Positions 13,210 through 24,845 of a stretch of DNA of 64,000 nucleotides are shown in pieces. The DNA comes from Malania oleifera (lineage: Eukaryota > Streptophyta > Magnoliopsida > Santalales > Ximeniaceae): the NCBI RefSeq assembly GCF_029873635.1, contig NC_080428.1:64227957-64291956 (forward strand), read 5' to 3'. The notes below the pieces were generated by a model. The model was given only the letters and a program-made list of their open reading frames with translations. It made no database searches and had not been told where the DNA came from. The first letter of the stretch is position 1; the number at the start of each line of letters is the position of its first letter. Both the position numbers and the translations under genes were made by a program.

Positions 13210-14335
13210 TTCAAACACTTTTAAGAACGAGTTAAAGTGGAAGCATCAAAGATAGAGCATCTCTTTATATGTCAAGGCATACGACGCGCCATTTATTGAT
13301 GTAGTTGAAGACAACCTAATCTTTTCACTACTTGGTGTTTGCTAGCTCCATCAAACTCATTGCAACGAGTGTTGTAGAAGCAGTTAAGGAATTCTCTAGG
13401 AATATTTGCTCCCAACTATTGATGGATTTAGACTCTAACTCTATGTACATGTTAAATGCATTGTCTCGCAGAAACTAAACAAATTTTTAACAAGAAGGTC
13501 ACCACAACACCACCGGTACCAGCATTGTTGCATTTGAAAAAATGGGTGCTGTGTCCTTTAGGCTTACATTTTCCATTGGATTGGTTGAATTTTGGAAGTT
13601 GATATCCATTTGGCATCCTCATGTTATCAGTGCATTTTTTATATAACTTTCAATACATAAAGAAACTTTAAAAAGGGCCACCACACTGTGTCCAGATTGT
13701 GTTCGTTGTCGTACCCTATAGTTGTTGGACAAATAAAAAGGCAATCAAGGCACTAATGATGCTGGGAGTAAAACTAGGAGAATGTTTAGGATATTAGCTC
13801 AATTCACTATTCTTTTGGATTTCCCATAAGCGAGGGAATTTGAATATCCTTATCTTCGGTTGTTTTGGTGAGAAGTAAGATCTCTCTCCATTTTTGTGAT
13901 CTTTTCTTCCTTAGTAGTGGCACCAATCACCATGGCAGGAATGACGTTAGTAAGGGAAGGGATATTCAATTGGGTGGATGTGATCTCTTCCATAGGGCTT
14001 TCAAATAATGACCCAAAGTATGAACTATTGGAAGAGTGATCTTTTGTTATATGGTTTGGAATTTTGTTTCTAGTCCTAGAGTACCCTGAGGACAGGGACA
14101 CCTTCAGGTTTGACATCTTCTCAGTGAGGAGATCGAGCATTATTAACTTATTATATGTTTTGGCTTGGTCCCTTTGAGGCCTTGACGGCCAATGGCCCTT
14201 GATTTTTTGGGAGTGAGGGGACCTGCAAAAGTGGTGTTGTTTCTGGTGTTGATATCACCACCTACAAATTGAAAGCCATGAAGGTAGTAGTGACCTTCTT
14301 TTTGCTTGGTTCTTTACTTGAGCAAATGGTCTAAT
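13210..14335 (-). mobile_element. Decayed Ty3/gypsy gag fragment, inverted copy
   Basis: Minus-strand translation gives the same family as 9,345-13,205: near 13,560-13,630 'MRMPNGYQLPKFNQ', near 13,480-13,520 'GDLLVKN', and at 13,850-14,140 a frame with 'TTKEEKITKMERDL'. It is the amino-terminal part of gag, facing the plus copy. It is old and broken in several places. Confidence 0.65.
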
Positions 14336-16072
14336 GAAACAAACTTAAAAATGTGTTATAAAGGAGAATACAATAAAAGGCAAAGAGGTCCAGCTAGGCA
14401 TGCCAGAAATTTGTAAACTGCAAATTTCATGCCTTAAAATTAAGATAGGAAAAATTGGTTAAAATGATTGATTAAAATATTGAATAAAAAATAGTACAAT
14501 CCCTATGTATACTCCTTACAATAAAAGATAAAAAATTCCTCAAACTCAATCTCCTGACAAGATCTGCAGATTCAAGGACCTGAGAAGTGTGTTCCCAAAC
14601 GAGGTTAGTGGATCTTTTAGACAGTGAATTTGACAATTTGGAATATTAATTTGTAATTTTGTAATGATGTCTGATCTCTTTAAAGTGATTGTTGATTCGA
14701 GGAGCATGCTCCTAAAGAAGGCTAGGCAGTGGTGGATCTTTCAAACGACCAATTTGACAATCTATGGGAGATGGATTTGTATACGAAATTCATGGGGATG
14801 AGCTTGATCAAAAGAGATGGTTGTTTATGACTTTATGCATAGAACAGATCGCACAAACAATTAGAATTTTGATGTTCTGGCTCAGGTTGAAGCAATTTCC
14901 AAAGAACAAAGGCTACATTGTGATGTGACTTTCTCTTATGTTTTGGTCTTTTTTTTGTGGGGGGGGGGTGCCTTTTTTGAGAAGCCAGTGTGAGCTTTTA
15001 TAGGCATGGATTAGGGTCAAGTATAACTCTAGGAACCCCTGTATTTTGACACATGTCCATGTCTATAAAGATCTAGGCTCAAGAGCTGACTAAGCATATT
15101 TAATTAATTAGGCCCACAATTTGATGTTAAGGCCCAAAGACTCTTTTTTTATGAGGCCCAATATAATTTTATATTAATCAGTCTCATTAAAAAGTATTAA
15201 AGTAATTAAACAAATTTATTGAGTTGTTTGACATAGACATTTCTTTCAATGCCTACAACCAAGTTTAGTTAGGATCACTATGGAAGTAGGAAAACCTTTT
15301 CTTAATCTTCAAATGAGGGGCATCAAAAGTGTACTTCAATTTCAAGTGCACGCACAGTTTCACATACAAAGGATATTATATCTAAAAGCAGCCTCACATG
15401 AAGCAATTAGGATAACCAAGCAAATAATACTGGTGCGCATCCTCACGTGGTTCTTATCCTGTTATCCAGGAATTATGGGCGTATAAATGGGAGAGTAATT
15501 TTTTTCATGTTTTTTGGGAAGGAATAGCTTATGCAGACAAATTGCCAAAAAATAGGTGCTATTCAGGACAAGCCCTTCACCACTTGGGAACACTCCAAAG
15601 TGCTTGCAGCTACAACTACTTACTGATTCGTATGTTGTTGCAGTTCTTAGGTGAGTTCAGTTTCTTTTCCTTTGTCTTATCTTTGTTTCCCTCATCACCA
15701 AAAAAAAGGGGCAGTCAAGAAGGTGCACTTAGACGCCCAAATGAATCCAGAATAGAAAGAAATTGATTGTGTGGTCGAGTTTCAACCTCTCTATTTTTAT
15801 AGTTTATCAACAGCATGCAAGGCCCTTGAGAAAATTGGTAGTGGAAAATTGAAGAAAAATAATACATAAATAATGGAGAGAATGGTCCAATTCCAAAAAA
15901 TAATGAGTTCCAAACATAAGCAGACCACAATACAAGATTAACTGTGGTCTTTAGGCCCCTCTGTTTGCACTTAATTGTCTCAAAACTGAGGCCGGGCTCG
16001 TAATAGTTTAAAACTTAGTGAACTCTTGTTCAGTAAAACTCTTAATTTGTGCTAAAATACTTGTGAATATAA
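14336..16072. other. Intergenic, no gene recognised
   Basis: No recognisable product on either strand. A G homopolymer sits near 14,958-14,967. Frames at 15,280-15,486 and 15,542-15,766 resemble nothing I know and lack splice or start context that would support them. Confidence 0.4.
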
Positions 16073-17400
16073 GAGACGTCAATTAGAGGTCCATTCAAAG
16101 ACTGTTTTTTGAGCCCCTAGAAGATATAAATTCCACTACACAAGGTCACCTACACATCCATAGACCGTTCCAATTATATTCAAAACCTAGTTCATATATT
16201 CAAAACAGCATCCAGTATTCAGCACTTAACCCTTAACTTATCAAATGCCCCCTTAGTTTCATATCCAAGTATAGGTCCATCATAGGCCACAATAGATATA
16301 TCTTCTTCCCCAACCAATTGTTTCTTTCATATCCAAGTATTAGGCCATCATAGGCAACAACAGATATATCTTCTTCCCGAACCAATTGTTTCTTCCCATT
16401 TGGCCCTGATAGGAGACATCACTTCTTAAAAAATCCAAAGGATTGCCATATACTAGGAAATGCCTCACATTTATCAAAGGATAAAGAAACCTAAACAATA
16501 TATGCAACTTTAGCATAGAAAAACAATTTCGAAGAGGAAATTTTCCAAATGTGTTAAGACTAACAGAAAACAAAGAATACTTGAAAACAAGCATAATTTC
16601 AGCAACTTCCTCCTGACCATCTATTGTGATGTACTGCTCGAACAAGTACTTGTATCTAAGTCCATAACCCCATGCTACAGTAATTCAGTGTTCCCACTTG
16701 CCGAGGATTTGAGAAGGAAGAAGCAGGCCACCTTAGTCCCTGATTTCAAATGGCAGCATTTGGCTCCTGTCAATAACCATCTGACAATATTAAAATGCCT
16801 CAAAAAGGTCATGTACAAAACTATAAAAGATGAATAAGTATATATCATATTTATAGAAATGTCAAATCTGAAAGCAATTAGTTTACAGCTTGGAAGAATT
16901 TCAAGAGCGTACACTGTAGGGCTTTGTTTTTTTTTTTTTTGGGGGGGGGGCGCCAAAGTGCCATCAATCTTTTTCTCTTTATTTATTTATTTTTGGTGGC
17001 CCATGTGAGGGTCTGGAGTGAATCCATCAGTTCCAACTCTCAATTGATATGGCTCTACTTTAATGTTCCAGTCTAAAAGTCATATATGCTTTAACCTACA
17101 TATTTCCAGTATGTACTGACATTCACAGACAACATGATCATGACAAGGAGTGCGAGACAAGAAACGACCTAGCTGTGTAGCCCATTACAATGGCCAAATT
17201 GAATAAGAAGACATCTTTTGATCTCCTACTTTAAACAGCTACAATCATATGCTTATCTCATGTTCCTGAAAGTCCATTCTATTTGGAAGGAGATACATTT
17301 TTAAGGACAAGATCCAAGGTACAGACTACAGACCATGAGGTAAACAAGGAAGGTTTTGGAGATTTGCAAGTTCATGGTGATACTAAAAGTAGTAGGGGGA
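16073..17400 (-). repeat. Tandem duplication unit A of the phosphorylase pseudogene
   Basis: This unit and 17,441-18,695 are direct repeats that align over nearly their full length, both exon-like and intron-like parts. Shared phrases include 'ctagaagatataaattcc', 'catagaccgttccaatt', 'ggagacatcacttctta', 'tgtactgctc' and 'cagtatgtactgaca'. Within unit A the exon part coding EEDIS-VAYDG is itself repeated once (about 16,258-16,320 and 16,323-16,386), which unit B does not show. Many substitutions and short indels separate the units, so the duplication is not recent. Confidence 0.85.
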
Positions 17401-17440
17401 TGGTTTTCTTCCCATACCTTGCTTCAACTTGTGACTGTAA

Positions 17441-18695
17441 GGGACCTCAATTAAAGCTCATTCAAAGGCTCTGTTTTTTTTAGCCTCTAGAAGATATAAA
17501 TTCCAAGATACTACGTCACACAACTCTCCTTATTCCCCAAACACTATCTCACATACACATTCATAGACCGTTCCAATTGTGTCAAAACCTAGGTCACAAA
17601 TTTAAAACAGCATTCAATATTCAGCAGTTAACAGTTAATGTTTCATATACAAGTATTGGGATATTGTAGGCAATAGCAATTACATCTTCTCCCCCAACTC
17701 ATCTTTCCTTTCCACTTGGCCCTGATTGGAGACATCACTTCTTAAAAATTCCCAAGGATTGCCCATCAACTAGGAGACGCATCATATTAATCAAAAGATA
17801 TATAAACCTAAACAATATATGTAACTTTAGCCCGGAAAAACAGAAAACAAAGAATACTTGAAAAAAATCCGTATTCAGCAACTTCCTCCTAATAATAAAT
17901 AGAGAGAAATCATACCTAAGGCAACTTACAGCAACTTTCTCCTGACCTTCTTTTTCGATGTACTGCTCAAACAAGTGCTTGTATCTAAGTCCATAACCCA
18001 TGCTAGACTAATTCAGTGTTGCCAGGGATTTGAGAAGGAAAAAGGAAGAAGCAAGCCACACTAGTCCCTCATTTCCGAGGGCAGCACCTGGCTCCAGTCA
18101 ATAACCAACTGACAATATTAAAATGCCTCAAAAAATGTCATGTATAAAGCTATAAATGGTGGATAAGTATATATCATATATATATATATATATAAATGTT
18201 AAATCTGAAAGCAATTAGTTTACAACTTGGTCAGAATTTCAAAGAGGGTACTGTGTAGGGCTTTGTAGGGGGAACAAGTGCCATCAATCTTTTTATTTTC
18301 TTTATTTAGTTATTTTTTGTGGTCCCTGTGAGGGTCTGGAGTGAATTCATCAGTTCTAACTATCAATTGATATGACTCTGATCAAATGTACCAGTTTAAA
18401 AGTTATATATGCTTTATCCTACATATTTCCAGTATGTACTGACACTCATAGACAACATGATCATGACAAACAGTGTGAGATGAAAAAACTAGCAGTGTAA
18501 CCCATTACAATCGCCAAATTGAGTAAGAAGACAACTTTTGATCCCTTACTTCAAACAGCTACAATCATATGCTTATCTCATATTTCTGAAAGTCCATTCT
18601 ATTTGGTAGGGGATAGCATTTTTTAAGGAGAAGATCCAGGGTAGAGACTACAGAGTTTGAGGTAAACGAAGAAGATTTCAGAGATTTGCAAGTTC
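17441..18695 (-). repeat. Tandem duplication unit B of the phosphorylase pseudogene
   Basis: This is the unit nearer the upstream exons, so it is probably the original. Its exon at 17,930-18,094 keeps one frame from EPGAALGN through GYGLRYKHLFEQYIEKEGQEKVA with a single stop after SLATLN. The AG acceptor in front of EPGAAL (present in unit A as acag) has changed. Similarity between units stops at 'gagatttgcaagttc' (about 18,690). Confidence 0.85.
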
Positions 18696-18714
18696 CTAAA
18701 TCCTAATAATGCTA

Positions 18715-19310
18715 ACGTTTTTTTAGATAAATAAAATAACTCTATTAAAATGAAAACATAATAAGAATAAAATGAAGATCAGAAAATTCCCCAAGAAAAA
18801 AGTGCAAAAGAAACAAATTACGTCAAAGCTGCCTTCCATATCGGACAGCAAAAGATCCCAAAAACCCCCCAAAAGAATGACCCCAAAAAAGAAGCAAGAA
18901 AAATAATTTTCTCCCAAATCAATCTTGGAGAAGTTTTTTATCTAGCATTCCTTCCAGTCAAAGCCACCACAAGATTTTAAAAACAGCAGTCCCAAAATAT
19001 CCTCTCTCTCTCGTTCCTCAAATACCAAAACCTCACCTTTAAAAAAATCCTGAATTGTAGATGGAACCGCCCAAACCTCGCCATAATACGAAAACAAATT
19101 GTTACACACTACCTTACAATTAATGAACAAATGACTACTAGTCTCATTAGACGCACAGCACAGCATACAAATGTCTGGACTAAGGGCTTTGCAAGGCCTC
19201 TTTTTTTGTAGCATATCATTTGTGTTGATCTTATTAAGAATTAACATCCAAGTGAAGGCCCAGATTTTAAAAGGAATCCTTGCTTTCCAAACAGCTTTCT
19301 AAAATACCAA
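18715..19310 (-). mobile_element. L1-type LINE fragment (zf-RVT, 3' end)
   Basis: The minus-strand frame 18,942-19,247 contains KINTNDMLQKKRP, then SPDICMLCCASNETSSHLFINC. The C-x2-C...H-x4-C spacing and wording are those of the zf-RVT domain at the end of plant L1 LINEs. It lies in an intron of the phosphorylase pseudogene, in the gap just beyond unit B. The rest of the LINE is missing. Confidence 0.75.
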
Positions 19311-20430
19311 AAAGTATTGGGATGTTTTTATTCCCTTAGTCATCTGTTCACAATTGGAACGAGGAGAGGAATGAAATGATGTTGAAAGGAATCACAAGAT
19401 TCATTAGAAAAGATGTGATTAGGACTGGTTTATCCTGATGTAACAACATGAAAATTGATAGCAAGGCAAATAATTGTGATAAGAAAAGGAATTGAAAGAA
19501 GGAAGTGGGCGATTTAAAGAGTTCTTTAAAAAATTTTCATGAAGGGACTCTTAAAAGGAAGTTTCACAATAGGCACTCTTAGATTGGAAAATTGATTTTA
19601 TTTTCTTTTCTAACCTTCTGTTTTGCAGTGGATGCCCCATTCTCACTTTATTTGTGCTTCTTTCTCTGCTCCCCCATAAAATTTCTTGATGATATATCAT
19701 AGTTGCCAAAAAATGCTAACACCCTAGCAAACCACATACTAGTACAAACATTCCAGAACGTGGTACATTTTCATTCCAGAATGCTAAATCTGACAACCCT
19801 AAGTGTTAGTTCAATATTTTTCACATAATATTTTTTTATAAGTTAAAGTGGGGAATTATTGCATTATAATTCCATCCTAATTCATTATTTACCCATTTCA
19901 TGAAAGAAAATCACTTTTAGATCTTGAAACACTTCAATATCTCCCCAACATACAAGTGCTACTGCTATTACATATTCTTCACCAATATATCTATATATGT
20001 ATACCTCTAATATTCCACATTTTAAAGCATGTGCCCTACCACGATCCTGTTCCTGTTCCATGAACCAGAACGATCTGCATTCTAGGTAACATTGTACTAT
20101 ATATATCCATACATAGATACATGCATTAGTCTCTGTGTGTGTGTGTGCGCGTATGTGTGTATGCTTCTCCTTTCCTACTCCCTAGTGGCACATCAATCTT
20201 CCGATTTGATCCAGTGGCCCAATGCTGTCAAAGTTGATAAGCTTTAATGATCAAGGCAAAACTCAAAGTATGAAGACAAGAAAGCATTTTTTTTATAAAA
20301 GGTTACTTATTAGGCATAGTTTTTTCAGTCTAAATTTGATTTAGGATTCTTGTTTAGCAGTTTAGTTAAAAATTAGGAGGTCTGAGGTCTATAAATGTAT
20401 CATTGTATGGGGAGTTGAGCTAGATAAATG
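19311..20430. other. Probable intron-derived DNA of the phosphorylase pseudogene
   Basis: No exon was recognised here. It lies between the phosphorylase exon at about 20,640 and the exon at 18,094 and probably is relic intron. It holds a (TG)n tract near 20,132-20,162. The minus-strand stretch 20,505-20,580 just to its right has an open frame (MSSDFKEAF...) ending in a GT donor but was not matched to phosphorylase. Confidence 0.4.
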
Positions 20431-20950
20431 TCAATTATAATAAGTAGATTCAATGGTTTTAAAATAGGGATAATTGTGTTTTCCTCTTTTTTCATGATTG
20501 ACACTACCTGCAACAGTGGCATTAACGGAAGAGAAGGAGACCACGAAGGCTTCTTTAAAGTCGCTTGACATTGATCCAGAAAAAAAAAATGCTATTAAGT
20601 GAAAATTATCATACAACTAACCTGACGCTACATCCCCCAGACTGTGCCCAAGCATAGAAAACCTACAATTAACCGCAAATGAACAGCAAGCATAGAACCA
20701 AAAATCAAGATTTCAATTGCACAAAGAAAACCTACAATGAACCTGTAAAAACTCCATTGACAAATAATACGCCAGCTCTACATACATCTTCTCGTAGAAA
20801 TCACGTTGCATTCCAATTAATGATATGCAAATCGAGAACACTTTCGGCACTTGCACAGAATGTCTGGGAAGGCGAAAACCGGATCGGAGAGATAACGTAA
20901 TGGCTGATCACAAGTTTACATTAGGAGAACAATTTACGGAGATTCAAAAT

Positions 20951-22862
20951 CATAGCCAGATTTGCCATCAAAATACAACACAGGACGCAAATTTACAGAG
21001 AAGATGTGAGCCAGCAGTGCACTGGGTGTTTTCATTTTTTGTAGAGAAAAAATTACGGTTCGTATTGAGGAAAAGAAAATAAAATAGGAAATTTTTTTTT
21101 TCATATTAAATTATGTTAAAAATGAAAATTTATTTATATATGATTAAAAAATGAGAAAAATTAAATATTAATGACGTATAAAATTAAAATTTTCTTCATG
21201 AATTTGGTGTATTTTTTATTTTTTTTTTGTACTTTTCTCGAAAATCAATTATGAGAACGTGGACTCCTTAAAATTTACTTTTCTTTATCTAATATTTTCT
21301 AACTTCCAAATGAGGTTTTAGTATCGAAGTCATCGGTGATCTTTTGATCCAGTGAATTTTGTTGTTCAAGAAAATCATTTCAAACCGTAGATTTCAATAT
21401 TGGAAAACAAACCTGGTTTTTTTTTTTTTTTTTCCGATGCCAGCCATCCTTCTCTGCAAAATACATTACAGCCCTTTTTTTTTTTAGAAACACGTAGTGT
21501 CCATGTAGAATTTGAAAAATATTAAGAAAAGTAAAAGAAAATTTCATGAAATCCACATTTTCATATTTGCTTATCGATGGAATAAGAAAGAAAATAAAAA
21601 ATATACTAATTTTTTGAGCAAATTTTTTTATTTTACACATTTTTAATATTTAGTTTTTCTTAATTTTTAATCATATAAAATTAAATATTTATTTTTTTAA
21701 TAAAATTTAATATAAAAAAATACAATAAAGGATGAGTTTGCTCTTAATTTTCACTTCTTTTCCCAAATTAAACTTTTGATCCAAACAGACCTTAGGGTGA
21801 GTTTGGCCTCTCCCTCTTTTGCTTCAACTTTGCCTTTTTAAAATTAGATGTTTAATCAATCATATTTGATAAATAACTTTTCTAATCTTTATGAGTCAAT
21901 TAACTCCTTTGAGAAGCTTTTAAGGGTGAGTTTGACCCCTTTTTTTACCTTGACTTCTTCTTTTTAAAAGTAAATAATCTAACATATTTAGGGAATGTTT
22001 GGTTTTATTCCTATTTTTTATTTTTTGTGTTATGTTTCTTCACAGTGAAAAAATAAATTATAAAAATGTATTTATCTATACTATCAATTTTTTCTGTTTC
22101 TGTTACTAGTTTTCAGTTGTTTGTCAAAAAACTGAAAATCAAATTTATAATTTTAAGTTGTTTTGACAATCTGTTGTCTGAAATTTTAAATTTTAAAAAT
22201 AATTTTTTTGAATTAAATTATTCATTTTATGCACTTTAAAATTAAAATCAAAATTAAATGATCATTTGGATTTAAATTTAATTAAAATAAAAATATGCAT
22301 AAATTTTAAAAGTAATAATAAAACCAATTATAAAATACTTTTACTATTTTTCAATCGTCATGTCCAATATAATTTTTATTGTAAAGTAAATTTTGAAAGT
22401 ATACCAATTAAGTAAAACAATTATAATAATTTTATTTTTATTATAATAATTTTTTAATGTGTAGTTTTGTAATTTTATTATTTTAATTATATTTTTATAA
22501 TATTGTTTGATTTAAAGATGAAAATGAACATTTTTATTAAGTTTTTAATTTGTAGTAGTTTTATAAATCTTAGCCAAACGGGTTGTTGGTTCCTAGTTTT
22601 AGTTTCTATTTCTAATTTTTTTATTTTCGCTTCTCTAATTTTTGACAATGATATCAAACAATCTTTAGTAATTAATTGTTCTAACTTTTAGAAACTCGTT
22701 TTTGTCTTTTTTGAAGAGCTTTTGAAAGCTAAATATTTGAAGTTTTTAAAAATTAAAAGCTAACTTTTTATCAAACAAAAAATATTCTATTTTACTATTT
22801 TTCTTAATTTTTTTCAAATATTACAAAACTATCAAAGTATTAATTATATTTTTTCTAAATAT
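20951..22862. other. AT-rich intergenic DNA, worn repeats
   Basis: Very AT-rich with many A and T homopolymers. Phrases such as 'gggtgagtttggcc' (21,795) and 'gggtgagtttgacc' (21,925), and 'ggaatgtttgg' (21,991) against 'ccaaacgggttg' (22,574), look like ends of MITE-type elements, but no element could be bounded with a target duplication. Confidence 0.4.
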
Positions 22863-23266
22863 TGTTGAAAATTTTACTTATGAAGTTTGTCCCACAATGA
22901 AAAAAGTGAGTATTTGATGGGTGCTTATATACATAGTATAGCCAAGACCTAATAGGCTTAAACTTTTGAATCAAGTTAGTGTTCACTTATGTGTATCAAG
23001 TGGTATTTGATAGGTTATAACAAGTGGTATTAGAGCCGACAGTTCAAAACTTTGGATGTGCGAGTGTGTGACCGAGGTTAAGAAGAATCATCTAAGCTAC
23101 TAAGATAGATCCAAATTGGGTCAAGAAATGGGAGGTAGGATTGGTTTAGAAGCGTCATTTTGAATACAATCCGAGACACGTAAGACGGCCCACTTGAGCA
23201 AACTGTTGAAGAATTTATCTCATAAGTTTGTCCCACATTAAAAAAAGTGAGTATTTGATGGGTGCT

Positions 23267-23270
<4 letters not shown>
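22863..23270 (+). mobile_element. TRIM (terminal-repeat retrotransposon in miniature)
   Basis: A small non-coding LTR element of 408 bp. The left repeat runs 22,863-23,022, starts TGTTGAAAATTTTAC and ends ATAACA. It is followed two bases later by a methionine-type primer-binding site, TGGTATTAGAGCC (23,025-23,037). The right repeat starts TGTTGAAGAATTTATC at 23,204 and ends TAACA at 23,270; it is shorter than the left one. Both repeats share aagtttgtcccaca and gagtatttgatgggtgc. The flanks carry a perfect 5-bp target duplication, aatat (22,858-22,862 and 23,271-23,275). No coding capacity is expected or seen. Confidence 0.85.

Positions 23271-23310
<40 letters not shown>
23271..23310. repeat. 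(AT)n microsatellite
   Basis: About 38 bases of AT repeat directly after the TRIM. Its first five bases double as the TRIM's right target duplication. Confidence 0.85.
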
Positions 23311-23311
<1 letters not shown>

Positions 23312-24004
23312 ATTTTAGTCATTTTAAATATTTTTAAGTACCTTACAACTTTTTTACCAAATGTTTAAAATCAATTTTTTCTTTCTAATAACTTCTTTTT
23401 TTTAGAAGGCCAAACATTTTTTTAAATAATATCAATAAGCTCCAAGTTACAAAGAGGTTAAACTAAGCCTAAAAATTAGGAAACCTTGAAGCTTTTAAAA
23501 GTAAAAAAAAAAATTGACTTTTTTGTTGGGACATAATTCTACTTCATGAATGTTCCCAATAATTTTTTAACATTTCAAAATCTCCTAATCACCTCTCCCG
23601 CCAATCTTTTTTTCCTTCTTTTTCATAACTCAAATCAAAACTTAGGGCCCATATTGGTAATGATATTATTTTATATAAATAATTTTTTGATTAATAATTT
23701 AGTAACCGTTTGCATCATATCATGAATATACGTTGGTTTCTAAAATTTATGTTCTTAATATTATTATAAATAAGTTTAGTATTTTATAAATAATTCAAAA
23801 AAAAAAAAAAAAAAACACTCATAAATTGACATGCTATTTTAGTCATTTCAAATATTTCAGTCAGTTTATAGGTTTTTTACCAAACACTCAACACTAATTT
23901 TTCTTTTCAACAACTCTTTTTTCAGCCAAATAACTTTTACAATTATTTGAAAAGTTTATTTTCATTAATTTCTTCCTTTTAAAAAGTCACTCGGAATCAA
24001 ACTA
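23311..24004. other. AT-rich intergenic DNA
   Basis: No gene or bounded element seen. There is an A homopolymer at about 23,798-23,815. Confidence 0.4.
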
Positions 24005-24342
24005 TGTAAGGACCCGAACCCAAGAAATAAGATCGAAAAGAGTGGGTGAGTGAGAATTTACTCAAAAATTCTCTTTTTACCACTAATTCTTTCACTCACT
24101 AATATTTCTCTTCCTTTGAAAATTTTTATGAAAAATAAAGGTTGAAAGCTTCCTATTTATAGGAAAATTTTGAGAAAAAAAACAGAATTTGTAAAAGTAT
24201 AAGGAGAGTGGTGAAATTATAATTTTTTAAAATTAAAGAATAGGCATGGGATGGGTTAAACATGGGTTAGGTATGAGATAGGGATGGAGGTCGTGTGAGA
24301 GTGCTTGCCACCACTCCCCTTTAATTAATTTTTAATTAATTA

Positions 24343-24373
<31 letters not shown>

Positions 24374-24656
24374 ATTTTTTAAAATTATTATTATTATTAT
24401 TATTATTATTATTTTCAAGTCATGCTTTAGTATTTTTTTTTTAAAGAATTAAATTCAAATTTCGAAAACTCATGTGAGCCTTACATGGTCTTGTGGGTCC
24501 CACACAACTTCGAGACCCAAGTGGGTCATACGTAACTCTAATAGTCCTCACACGATTTATAAGTCTTACATAGTTTCAGAACTCATGTGAACCTCACACG
24601 ACTTTGGGACTCATGTGGGTCTCACACCGTCTTGTGGGTCCCACATAGGATACTTA

Positions 24657-24687
<31 letters not shown>

Positions 24688-24700
24688 TTACCATGTATTT
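24005..24700 (+). mobile_element. Possible gypsy LTR fragment (5' part)
   Basis: Starts TGTAAGGACCCGAACCC, close to the first bases of the minus-strand gypsy LTR ending at 40,675 (TGTAGAGACCCGAACCC) and of the solo LTR at 27,914 (TGTAAAGACCC). A TATA-like tatttatagg occurs at about 24,153. From 24,470 to 24,650 phrases such as 'gtgggtcccacac' recur. (TTA)n tracts lie at about 24,386-24,413 and 24,654-24,687. The 3' end was not found. Confidence 0.35.
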
Positions 24701-24845
24701 TTACAAATTATGTTTGTTAAAACACTATTTTATGTATATATACTTATTTACATGTACAAACAATGTCTATACTGTTTATCTTATGAAATTTTATTTTGAC
24801 CAAGCTGACCTCCAGGGAGCAATTGAGCCGTAATAGTCTCTGAGT

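Larger units (their letters stand above)
16073..20950 (-). pseudogene. PHS1: Plastidial alpha-glucan phosphorylase pseudogene, truncated and duplicated
   Basis: Minus-strand exons of a starch phosphorylase (glycosyltransferase family 35, which releases glucose-1-phosphate from alpha-glucans) can be recognised. In gene order: about 20,743-20,905 with a SAESVLD / IINWNAT stretch and, in another frame, FYEKMYVELAYYLSMEFLQ ending at a GT donor; about 20,622-20,660 with LGHSLGDVAS; 17,930-18,094 with EPGAALGNEGL, SLATLN and GYGLRYKHLFEQYI; and 17,639-17,785 with GEDVIAIAYNIPI. A second copy of the last two blocks lies at 16,600-16,766 and 16,258-16,450. The GQEEVAE and GNP-DVSY resemblance points to the plastidial rather than the cytosolic isozyme. 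Stops, frame changes, a lost acceptor and the absence of all later exons show it is dead. A LINE fragment lies in one intron. Confidence 0.75.
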
